From Amorphophallus konjac (Eukaryota; Streptophyta; Magnoliopsida; Alismatales; Araceae): DNA of 64,000 bases. Positions 10,501 through 21,018 of this stretch are shown piece by piece. The notes beneath the pieces are model-generated. The model was given only the letters and a program-made list of their open reading frames with translations, was not told where the DNA came from and searched no databases. Where the stretch lies: NCBI GenBank assembly GCA_022559845.1, contig CM040126.1:145212064-145276063 (forward strand). Reading direction: 5' to 3'. The first letter of the stretch is position 1; each line of letters starts with the position of its first letter. The position numbers and the translations under genes are program-made.

Positions 10501-12219
10501 TTTTTCAACAGCAACCACAGAAGCAAGAAACCCCTGGCAACCTGTACTAAGCAACTTATAGGCTCGAATAGCAGAAATAATCATACGAGAAGAACGAGAT
10601 CGAATACCTTGGAAATAAAAAGCTGATTTCCCCTGTGGCTGAAAATAGACTTTTTTCGATCTACAGTCAACCACAGCTCCATAATGCTCCAACCAATCCA
10701 TTCTCAGAATAACATCATAATCTGCCAGCCGCAATGCATACAATCTCGCCGGCAACTGGTGATTATCGATCATAACAGGAGACTCTTCCAAGCACAGAGG
10801 TGTAATCATGAAATCTCCTGAAGGCATCTCAACATACATCTCACAAGCTATCTCTGAAGTCGGTTCCTCAATGCATGCCAAGAAAGCCTCAGAAATAAAA
10901 GAGTGAGAAGCACCAGAATCAAACAAGACACGAGCTGAATGACCATAAAGCATAATCGTACCTTCCACAAGATGGGCTGCAACAGCATCAGCTCTAGTCA
11001 TATGTGAAACCTTGCCCTTCTGCTTCTTTGATCCGGCTGAAGATTGCTGAGAAGACACCGACGCTTGAGAGAAGAACTATTGAGCTTGCGGTGCAGGAGG
11101 AGGTCTGAATTGCGGCAGCTGAGGTTGAGGAAACTGAAGAGCTTGCAATTGCTTCGGCCTCAGCGGGCAATCCCGAACCACATGACCCGGCTGGTCACAC
11201 CGAAAGCAAACAACGGGAAGAGAACACGGCTGGCCCTTGTGATGACCACCGCATCTCCGACACGTCCATGGCTAACTGACAGCTGAACTCTGACGAGTCT
11301 GAGTAGAAGGTGCTGTCGGCTGTTGAACTACATCTATACCGGACGACTGCTGGAAAAACTTCTTCTTCTTCTTGAACCTCTTAAACTTGGTCTTGGAAGG
11401 AGAGGAAGCACTGCTAACCTCTGACTGGACTGAGGGAACACCTAGCGCTGGCGGTCGGTACACCTGCTGAGACTGTACTGCGGGATGAACTGACCCTGCC
11501 TGAGGATATCCACCCGGTCTCGTCATCTCTAGCTCAAGTGCCACAGCTGTCTGGCACGCACTATCAAGGTCTGCAACACGACTAGCAATGAGGGGCATCT
11601 TCAATTCTGGCCTCAAACCTCGCAAAAATTGTTGTGTCTTCAAAGCTTCACTAGCCAACACATGGGGCGCATACTGACCTAATTCCATAAACTTATTCTG
11701 ATACTGAAGCACAGTCATACTACCCTGGGTCAGCTCCATGAATTGATACATTTTTGCCATTTGCAAACAGGCAGGAGTGTAGGCACGCTCAAAAGCAGCT
11801 GCGAACTCTGCCCACGTGATCTGCCGAAGAGGTCTAGAACGAAAAGCGATCTGCCACTCGGCCTTCCACCACGTAATGGCTGCACCCTGGAGTTGAAAAG
11901 CGGCAAGCATAACTTTCTCATCTTCAGCACATTCCATCGAAACAAAAACACGCTCAATCGCATCCAGCCATTGCCTCGCAACCTCTGGATCAGCTTGACC
12001 ATCGAAAGGAGGCGGATTGAACATCAGGAATTCTTTTAAAGCCTTGCCTCGACTACCAGGCACTTCAACCGGAGGAGCATCAATCGGCACTGGAGGAGGA
12101 ACAACTGGTGCAACAGGAACAGCAGGAACTGCAGGAGGAGGTGCAGAACCACTATCTTCCCTGGGCGCATCTCGAGGAGCATGAGGAACTCGAGGAGGTC
12201 TTTCTCGACGAGGCGGCAT
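7597..12219 (-). pseudogene. Gypsy 1 gag-pol polyprotein, six premature stops
   Basis: One minus-strand frame runs from the ATG at 12219 (MPPRRERP) to a TGA at 7597-7599, about 1540 codons, typical of a Tekay gag-pol. Gag (Pro-rich N-terminus, then LxWWKAEW-type capsid) ends in a CCHC knuckle at 11167-11208 (CFRCDQPGHVVRDC). The protease DSGAS is near 10912-10920, RT FVDD at 9907-9918, RNase H has TDAS near 9470, and integrase has HHCC near 8720-8850, then DRLTK and SDRDPRF. The C-terminus is chromodomain-like. In-frame stops lie at 11272, 11077, 10075, 8653, 8275 and 7672 (lowest coordinate of each codon). I see no frameshift, so decay is by nonsense changes only. The copy cannot encode its own enzymes. 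Confidence 0.88.
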
Positions 12220-12371
12220 AATTACTCTGCCGAGATCATAAAACAACAATAAAATCCATCAATCATACAGAAAACACCCTAAGCCAGCAATAGACGACAC
12301 AGGACTAGCTCTGGACAAACACAAATTTCAATTCCTTATACAATTCCTCAAACATCGGCTCTGATACCAAC
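12220..12371 (-). promoter_or_regulatory. Gypsy 1 leader and primer-binding site
   Basis: On the minus strand, TGGTATCAGAGC (12358-12369) is complementary to the 3' end of initiator tRNA-Met and lies two bases from the end of the LTR. The rest, up to the gag ATG at 12219, is leader with no coding signal. Confidence 0.85.
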
Positions 12372-14745
12372 TGTAACGACCCAGAGTTCAGGATACCGAT
12401 ATACCGATAACATCGATACACCGACACCAAGAACTGGGGAAGCCACCCAAGAGGCTGATGAGGCCCCTGAAGGGTTAGTAAGGTTATGTCGAGGGAATGT
12501 ATAACGAACTGCAATTTGGAACGCGTAGATTACAAATAAGTAATAAAATTAACACAAGTGCGGAAGCAATTCAAAATAACCAGAGTGATATATATATATA
12601 CTAGTCCAGATAAACAAGAGTACTAGTCCACAAGGGCACAACTACATGGGGCATACCCCGGCAAAAGAACAACAAAAGCCTCAAAAAGGCGGCTCGACTA
12701 GAGCTGACAGCTAGACGCGGTCTCCGAAACAGCTCACGAAGCACCGGGAGACGACGGGCGCGGCTCATCTGAAAGGAGAAGGGTGAGTCACAGCTAGACT
12801 CAGTAGGGGTCACGCGGATCCCTACCTCGCACTAAATAAGCATTCATGCATAAATAAAAGCAATGAGAGCATGCATTTAATTAGAATAACAGGCAATGGC
12901 ATGAATAAACTACTCAAGTAAAGCTGTAAACTCTAACTAAGCAAGTAGAACAGCTAACACATGCCACAGCTAAATAAATGCAAGCGACTAAAACTAAATC
13001 TACCAAAATAGAATAAGCCTTAACTGATCCAAACAATAAGGAAGGACAACCACTGGAGCAGAAACCAGAAGCGTCCACTGACGACTTACACTGCGTCTCA
13101 AGCACTCACAGTCGACAAAGCGACAAGCTGAGCGCGTAACCAGTACCAAACCAAGTGACCAGTCGGAGTGGCACCCGTCGGTGTCAGTCCACAGTCTCCG
13201 ACCACGAGTGCATACACTGACTCTAGTCGGAGCCAGGCCCTCTAGCTAGTTTTCTCCCTTGGTAGGACGCTACCATTGGCTAGGAGCCCACGGAACTAGC
13301 TTACAAACCGTGTATGGGAAACACCCCTCCGCTATCCTCAAGCGGGTCGGTACTCAACAGACCTAGGGCAACAACAGTGGCTCCATTGCATGGAAAGAAA
13401 AGCTACTCTATTGGTATAAGAAACATGCCCTCGAACAATGAAACAACATAAACATGGCACAATTACGTAAAGGAACGCATAACAAATGGCTGGCAACTTA
13501 TTAAACCCAACAGGCAAGCGGCGGTCAGATGCCCACGCGCTACATGAAAGTAACGGTCGGTGGCTGGCACGTTACACCAAGAATGACGCGTCTGTCTCCG
13601 TCTGTCACTCCTGCCTGAATTCCAGCTCAAAAGGCCCAAAAGGGAATGTGACGGTAGGGGCCCTGTGCGTTACATCGATGCAACGCGTTGGGTCACCGCC
13701 GTTACATCCACCCGAGGCCAAAACCCAACGTACAGTGTTCGAAATCAAACGCAGGCGAAGCGACGCGCTCGCTCAGGAGCGCCGGACGGAAGCGACGGCC
13801 GGCCGACTGGCCGTCGGGCTAACCGCCTCACCCGGTCAACGTAAAACGACGGACGAGTAACGGATGGGGATCCCACCGTTACTCTCCAAATAACGCACCC
13901 TCATCGGGTCGTTGTTTGGAAATGATGCATCCACTAAGGACCGTCAGGCGTGTGACGGTTCCTGGCAGGACCGTCACACCACCTGGAACACGGACGGGTA
14001 CGGTTTGAAAACCGGAGCCCTCCCGGACAATAAAAATCGTCGGGTAACGTCGTAGAAACCTGTAACCTGTCAAACCATACAACCCAAGCAACAGAATAAC
14101 ACCCAAACATCACACATGCAAAGCCCACAATGCATCAAATTCAAGAATTAAGCTAAAACCCTAAAATTATGAAATATGAACATTAAGCATGCTACGGGGT
14201 TCTAATCAAACGAACGAGCTATAGGAAATGATCCTAGCGAGATCAGGATTCCATCCCCCTACCTTTTGCAAGCCGAAACGGTCGAAAAGGCCGCATGCAA
14301 GGAGGAAGAGCCACAAGGCCTTCACGCTCCACCTCGCTCCCACGAGCCACGAAACAAGCCGAGGTGGGCGTCCACGCGATCCACGCGACTCGAGGAATCC
14401 ACCGGTACCTCCCACACCTCAATCCGGCGCCAAAAAGCCTGCTTCCCAAGGGGAGGGGAGAGAGGCGATCGGCGAGAGGAGAGAGAGAGTAAGGTGAGAT
14501 CGACGAGGGAGAGAGAGAGGGAGTGAGGGTGAGGGATTAAAAGAGAAGAAAAATAAAAATAAAATATATATAATATAATTATTATATATATTAAAATTTT
14601 ATTAATCTCTAATAACCCTCAAAGCTCCAAATAAATCTGGAAAAATACCAGAAAAATTTCTAAAAATACAGGAAAATAGTCGAAAATTCCAAAACAAATA
14701 TTAGAACAAAATCCATTAAGGATCCATTAAGGCACGGCCCTTACA
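12372..14745 (-). repeat. Gypsy 1 sense 5' LTR, complete, 2374 bp
   Basis: In plus orientation it begins TGTAACGACC and ends GCCCTTACA. The segment 12781-12809 carries the GCTAGACTCAGTAGG block shared with other Tekay LTRs here. The 13517-14030 part holds the same palindromes as the truncated partner. An AT-rich stretch follows at 14540-14620. No gene is supported inside; the small open frames on both strands are mirrored in the truncated LTR and are GC-rich chance frames. Confidence 0.9.
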
Positions 14746-16200
14746 CCTTTAGACCAAATGGATAAAATTCTAATTATAATTTCAACAAAGCAGTCAACAA
14801 CATGGAAAAGAAAAATACTGTGAAACAATTTTGGATTCCAAGGACCCTTCTTAAAGGATTGAGCAATGTTTTTGGACCCAATCTATTTTGGGTTCCAAAC
14901 CATTCTATTTGATTTGTTCTTATGCAGGTTAGCCTAGCAGCCGAGCACAATAGGTGGTACCTAGATAGCGGCTGCTCTAGGCACATGACAGGCGACCGAT
15001 CCAAATTTAGTAAGATGGAAATGAAGGTAGGGGGTCTGGTCAAATTTGGAGGGAAGAACAAAGGTATGATTATTGGAATAGGAACGGTTGGTAAGTCTAC
15101 CTCAAACACTATTGAGAAGGTTTTGCTTGTAGAAGGTCTTCAACACAACCTGCTTAGTATTAGTCAGCTATGTGACAAGGGTCACAGAGTTGTGTTTGAT
15201 AATAATTCTTGCAAAATTCTGGAAATAAATTCTGACAATGTTAAGTTTGTAGCTAATAGGGTCAATAATGTCTACATTGTGGACTTAGATGATAGATCTG
15301 AGTCAAATCTTTGCTTGTCTGCTAATTTTGAAAATAATGCTTTTAATTGGCATAGACGTTTAGGTCATGCTACCTTCTCTACTTTGAATAAACTGGTCAA
15401 GCATGATTTAGTTAGAGGCATGCCTAAGATCAAATTCAGTTCCATTTCAAAAGTCTGTGATGCATGTGCCCTAGGCAAACAAACCCGCAAATCATTTAAG
15501 CTCAGATCTGAGCCTTTATCCTCCAAAGCCAATGGAGCTTTTGCATATGGATCTCTTTGGCCCAACCAGGACTCAAAGTCTTAATGGGAAGAGATTCAGG
15601 TTTGTAATTGTAGATGATTTCACTAGATATTCATGGTTGTTTTTCTTAGCAAATAAGTGTGATGCCTTTCAAAAGTTTGAACATTTTTTTAATAAAGTCA
15701 AACAAGAAGAAACTCACAGTATTTCCATGATTCAATCTGACCATGGAAGAGAGTTTGAGAACTCCATATTCTCTGAATTCTGTAACAGTGAAGGGGTAAC
15801 TCATAAATTTTTCTTCTCCTAGGACTCCGGAGCAGAATGGCAGAGTGGAGAGACGAAACCCCACAATCATTGAAATGGCAAGGACTATGCTGGTGGAGAG
15901 TCAGCTACCCATGAGGTTTTGGGCAGAGGCAGCTAACACCGCTTGCTACATCATCAACAGAGCGTTGGTAAGACCCGTCCATAAGAAAACTCCCTATGAA
16001 CTCCTGAAAGGTAAGAAGCAAGATGTCTCGTACTTCAAAATTTTTGGATCAAAATGTTTCATTCAAAACAATAATAAAAAGTACCTAAATAAATTTGATG
16101 CAAGGAGTACCCCACGAAAATTTTCTAGGATACTCTAAAATAACTAGGGCATATAGGGTCTTCAATAGTACAGATCAGACTGTAGAAGAATCACCTCATG
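14746..16200 (+). mobile_element. Copia B: Sirevirus-type element, pol 5' segment
   Basis: This is the part of a second Sirevirus between the Gypsy 1 and Gypsy 2 insertions. It ends with TCATG (16196-16200), which is duplicated at 32709-32713 after Gypsy 2, where Copia B resumes. The 5' LTR and gag are outside the window. Its LTR and coding sequence differ clearly from Copia A, so it is a separate family. Confidence 0.9.
14746..16200 (+). pseudogene. Copia B protease-integrase segment, frameshifted
   Basis: The end of gag (FWIPR, FWVPN) leads into a retropepsin with YLDSGCSRHM (about 14958-14990), then the pre-integrase zinc finger (HRRLGH...CDACALGKQ, 15350-15480), then the integrase core with VDDFTRYSW, SDHGREF and EQNGRVE as the D, D and E regions. 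A TGA at 14910 lies in frame upstream of the protease. Frameshifts occur near 15530 and 15810 and again near 16110, so the protein is read in at least three frames. Gypsy 2 interrupts it at 16200 before RT. Confidence 0.85.
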
Positions 16201-18194
16201 TGTCACGTCCCGACGCGGAATATCGAGGGCGCGACGAGTCGTAAACACGCGTGTCGATCAGAGCATGTACAATTTTATTTCTAAAGTCAGAAATGAACGG
16301 GAAAATGATACTTTTATTCCATCAAAATGAAGTTACATTACTAATTCATAAGCCATAAAGGCAATTACAAACTTCCAATCCCAAAGTACATCATTCTTGT
16401 TAAACACTAATGATCTACATAAACCTAGGTAAAAAGGAAAATCACTCTCTCACTCTTGTCCATTCCCTTGTACATTTTCATTTCCTGCAATAATTAACCA
16501 AAATGTAGGGTGAGCTAAAAGCTCAGTAGGATTTTATATCTCTATGAACCAGGCAATCTTTAAGTGTTAGCAATTTAAATAATCTTCTAACTTGTATCGG
16601 GAAGTGTATAAACATAAATGGAATTTCCAAGTAATTGAGATGATATGATATCAAGATGAATTTCCAAGTAATGACTTTGAACAAGTAAAGAATTTCATGT
16701 AATTGGTCATTTTCACGCAAGTCAAGTAATTCCTATAATTTTCAAGTAGACAAGTAACAAGTAAACAAGTACGAATAGTGGAATGCCGTATCAAGTAAAT
16801 CTATCATGCACTTCGGTGCAATGCCACACCGTTGGTCAATCAACTCCCATGGGCACAAGTACTTTCGGGCGCTCCCCCCAGGACCAGACCGGGCCCCATT
16901 AATGCCAGGCATTGAGTCATATGGATCCGAAGATCCCAAGTACGTTTAGACATCCACTTTAATGTATATGGCCAAGAATTTTCAAGAATATGCTGTTTGT
17001 AATAAGCACAGATTTGACACAATTTCAGAAGTTGCAAGAAAAGTGGATAACAATTTAAGGCATAATGTTTAACGACATTAAGTCGTGGAGTTCAAAAATG
17101 AACGGTAAGTAGGAAGAAAATTTAAGATAGTAATTGATTAAAATTAATTTTTAAATATCTTAGCTAAATCTCAGAATCATAAAACATAGAGTTTTAGTTA
17201 TGAAAATATATGCTTTATGAATTACAACCATGAGTTTAGATATTAGTACTTAATCATACATTAATTAACCGTATGATAATAAAATAGAATTTTATGTCAA
17301 AAATAACTCTAATTCGCTGAAAATAATCTTAACATGTTGAAAATGATTTTTATATGTTACTTTACTGATAAGATGGTTAAAATAAAATTTTCATGCTGGA
17401 TTTAATTTTTAACATGCTAGAAATTAATATTTAACATGCTAAAATTAATACATAACATGCTAAAATAATTCTCATACACTAACTTACTGATAGGATGATA
17501 AGATAAGTTTACCATGCTGATTACAGAAATTCTCTGATGACAACATAATTTTTATCATGCTAAAAATCAATTTTCTATATTTATTTGCTAATTATTTGAT
17601 AGGAAAATAGAATTATCATGCTGAAAAATAGTTTTAATACACTGAAAATAATTCTACCATGCTAAAAATAATTCTAACATGCTGGAATAATTTTACCGTA
17701 CTGGAAGAAATTTTATCATGCTGGAAGTAATTTTCATGCATCATTTTACTAATTATTTAATAGGAAATTAGGTTTCATATGCACAAAAATAGCTTTAAAT
17801 AGATTTTAACATGCTGAAAATAATTTTTATATCTCAGTATGTATAAAATAATTTTATCATATTGGAAGTCATTTTTAACATGCTGGAAATAGTTTTAACA
17901 TGTTGGAAACAATTTTTAGTATGTATAAACTAATATGGTGAAAATTAGATTTTTACATGTAAAAATAATTACATTCTATAAAAATAAATTTTTAACATGC
18001 TGTAAGAATTAAAACATGTTAATATTATCTTTTCTTACTTTTGGTGACTAAATGCGTACAATTAACGTGAATTTTCAAAGGGTATATTTCCTATTGTATA
18101 GTGACTTAAGTTTAGTCCCACATTGAAAGTTACAAAAACTTGCATGGCTTATTATGTTGGAGAGCTCACCCTTGGGTCAGGACCCAAGGGGCAT
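16201..18194 (-). repeat. Gypsy 2 sense 3' LTR, outer segment
   Basis: It begins TGTCACGTCC and matches 29830-31823 closely. It includes the GCTCAGTAGG block (16508-16530), the CCCATGGGCACAAG block (16845-16898) shared with other Tekay LTRs, and an array of about 18 CATGCTG-like units (17330-18020). It stops at the target duplication GGCAT of the first solo LTR. No gene is supported. Confidence 0.9.
17330..18020. repeat. CATGCTG unit array in the Gypsy 2 LTR
   Basis: About 18 degenerate units of the form TTTTAACATGCTGGAAATAA occur, with variants CATGTTG and CATGCTA, spaced roughly 20-60 bp. The second LTR has the same array at about 30960-31650. The units are AT-rich and not self-complementary, unlike the GC-rich palindromes of the other Tekay LTRs. 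Confidence 0.7.
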
Positions 18195-20503
18195 TGATGG
18201 GGACATCACCTCCCATGGTTTAGTCATTTAATTTTGAGTCCTATGTAATTTTATTTGAGTCATTTGATGTATTTTCCCTTTTATTTGAGTCATGTTCCTA
18301 GGTCTTGCATTTATTTTCCTAAGTTTGAGTGTCATTAGATTGTGTAATGTGCTATTGGGCCCAATTCTTCGGGCTTGGCCCATGAGCCCCCCCTACCCCT
18401 TCGGTTATTTGTTATTGAGTCTTTTGTAAGGGACTTTTGTAGAAATGTTGGTTTCCTATATATAGGACCACATTCCCCCCATTTCAACTTAATGAATGAA
18501 TCAATGAAAAATGCCATTTGAGTATCCAAAGCTTAGTTTAGTGGAGTGATTCCAACATTTTTTGGGTGAGAAACCCTAGGGGAGAGATTCCCCACCCTTT
18601 CCTCTCCTAATCCCTCTTTTTCACTCCACTTTATCTCTCCTCAACACCCAATTTCAAATTTTCTTCTCTCTCCTCCTTTCCCAACCACCTCAACCCCCAC
18701 CTACCATCATTAAAGCCCTCCACTTCCCCATGGCCTCCATTACTCCACCCCCCTAGTCCCAAGGAGATCCCTCACCATTCCAACACCATCCTCCACATTC
18801 CAACACCACTTTCCCCATTCCAACACAATCAACCCCTTCCCTACACAACCCCACAACTTCCAAAGCATATTTGAATTTGAAATCCACCCTTCCCTCCACT
18901 CACTTGTGCCCCCCCTCACCTTCTCCTCTCACCCACCTTCCCAAATTCGTAGCTCCTCCTCCCACCACCTGTTAGACCCCCTTCCAGACCCCATTCTTCC
19001 CTTCCCCCACCTTAGAACACCCCCTCCTAGACCCCCTCACAGCCCGGGCTTTCCCCACACTCATCCACCCCCATTTCCCCTCCCATATACCCCATTCCCC
19101 CCCATCATCATCAACCTACAGCTCTCAACTAAAGATCTACAGCAGAGCAGCAGCTTGCAGCGGCCACCACGATCACCTCCGGACGAGTTTGAAGACCCAA
19201 GAGCCATCGTCGGAAGCGTCTGCCAGTCGCCTTCATAACCGAAGTGGTTTCGTCTTCTTACAATCTCTGAGCCATCCTGGAGGTCCATTCTTCCACAGCT
19301 GCGCGGTTCTGCCTCGGCTAAGGACCTGAACCAGTTTAGAAGCTCTGCCACGATAGACCCTGAAGGAATCAGTCTTCAAGTTCTTCTTCAAAGTTCCTCT
19401 TTGGCCTGTCTAGTTTCAGATTCAAGAAGCAGAAGTTCATTCAGCATTCGGGAGCAGAAGTTACCAATTTTCTCCCCCGAACGCGCGGTTCTGCTATCTA
19501 CAGTCTGCACCGACCCCTCCTCACTCTTCTGGTTCCACAGATTGTCTCCGACCTCTTCTGGTGTCCCTGTTTCTTTTTCTACAAAGAGGACTCACCCACG
19601 GTTCTAACGGCACTGACGGCATCAAATTTGGAGTTAGGGAGCGGCCAGGACAGCCTCTGCATCCTACTGTTGGTGACCTGCCCCTGCTAGTCCGAGAAAC
19701 AGAGGCCCTGTTAAAGCTCCTGCCCCGACCAGCAGCGACTCCAGAAGAAATTTAGAAAATTCTGAGGCATTCCCCTTCCAGCTACGAAGGTTTTCCCTCT
19801 GGTTTCGTCATCAACAAAATTCCTGATCAAGATCTACAGCAGCAACACCGACTCTCTGTCCCGGCTCGCAGATAGTAAGCAGATTCGGCGTCCACCCTTA
19901 TTCCTCGTTCTTTGCTTTAGTTTCCCCACCCCGCTTGACCGGCTGAAGGTCCCTCCCTGTGTGGAGGTAGTATTGATTGTAATTTCCATTAACCCCCACC
20001 CCAAGATCCCCCTCCTACGTGAGGTGTAGTGTTGTAACTTGTTTGGGCAGGTCAAGCGACACCGCCGCGGCGTGTGGGGATCCACTCGCCTCCCCGCTCG
20101 CCCTCGTCTCCGACCGGGACCGGTTTCTTCAATCCGGTCGAGTAAGTGCTCAAACCTTCACTCCACTTAGTGCTTGTCTTTCAATATTAGTTCTAATTCC
20201 GCTGGTAATGCGAGTAAGAGCCCGATCCTCAAGCCCCATAAACTTGAGTGATCACCGTGGGAATATTGCAACCGGTGCCTTTGGCACTTTGTCGGCCCCC
20301 TTGGTTTGGGCATCCCCACCCTTTGGGAATCAAGTCTTGGCCTTGCTGGCCCTCTACCAGCAAGGGCCCAACCCCACATCCTCCCCTTGGCATTTCCAAG
20401 TCACCCCGGGCTTGGGTGAGTGACGATAGAGCGGTGGCCCAATTTGGCCCGTTTTGAATGCGATTGTGCTTGCTTGCATTAGGTCCGAGGTCGTGTCACA
20501 TCA
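18195..20503 (+). mobile_element. Solo LTR of another gypsy family, 2309 bp
   Basis: It starts TGATGGGGACATC and ends GTGTCACATCA, with GGCAT at 18190-18194 and again at 20504-20508. No internal region, primer site or pol is present, so it is a solo LTR left by LTR-LTR recombination. The start resembles that of element D (TGATGGGGGCATC), suggesting the same broad group in the same orientation. A TATA-like TCCTATATATAGG lies near 18456. About 18560-19110 is strongly pyrimidine-rich on the plus strand. Open frames inside (for example 18906-19238) are low-complexity. Confidence 0.88.
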
Positions 20504-21018
20504 GGCATAGGATGTGGGCTTGAGTTATGAATTGATACAAAACTAGTAATATTTATTTATTTGTGCCGTGCCGTGCCGTGCCGTGCCGAGCCGAGCCGAG
20601 GTGCGGTGCAGTGGTTTATACCCAAAATAATTTAAAAGAAAATTATATATATATTTTTTTTCTTTGAACGCGCTGTCCCTGGCCAGCGTGACCTGAAGAA
20701 CGCGCTAGCCAATGCTAGCACGATCTGGAGAAATATAATTTTTTTTTAATGGGCCAGCGCGTTCAGAACGCGCTACTGCGTTCTAGACCTGATGAAAAAA
20801 CGGGAATACCTCTCCAATAAAATGACCATAACTTACTCATTTCATAACAGAATTTAACAAATGAGCTATCAATGGAAAGAGGACAGAAAAACGAACAAGA
20901 TGGCATGATTTAATTGAATTTTAGCCTGAGAGACACCTACCTTTAGACGGATCTAAAGAAATATCCCCAAATATAAGAAAACCCTTTGATCTTCCAAATC
21001 TTCCTTCAAATCTCCACC
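20504..21018 (-). repeat. Gypsy 2 sense 3' LTR, middle segment
   Basis: It matches 31819-32160 of the partner LTR, allowing for deletions there. It contains a CCGTG/CCGAG short tandem run (20563-20600) and GAACGCGCT / AGCGCGTTC palindromic motifs (20665-20795). It ends with CCACC (21014-21018), the target duplication of the second solo LTR. Confidence 0.88.

Larger units (their letters stand above)
6286..14745 (-). mobile_element. Gypsy 1: Del/Tekay-type chromovirus, left LTR cut by Copia A
   Basis: This is a Ty3/gypsy element on the minus strand. Its sense 5' LTR is 12372-14745, its internal region 7517-12371, and its sense 3' LTR remnant 6286-7516. Gene order gag-protease-RT-RNase H-integrase, a chromodomain-like C-terminus (WEREDEMRQLFP) and long LTRs place it near the Del/Tekay chromoviruses. 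It lies inside Copia B: Copia B sequence begins at 14746 (CCTTT, probable target duplication), and the other flank is outside the window beyond Copia A. Confidence 0.9.

Noticed and set aside
17330..18020. Regularly recurring units that could suggest a CRISPR array
   Set aside because: Units are degenerate, spacers are not unique or of constant length, and the context is a plant LTR.
18906..19238. Pro/Ser-rich ORF of 110 codons
   Set aside because: It lies in the pyrimidine-rich part of a solo LTR and has low complexity without any domain.
20563..20600. CCGTG/CCGAG run as a separate microsatellite locus
   Set aside because: It is part of the Gypsy 2 LTR and is present, with fewer units, in the partner LTR at about 31880-31920.
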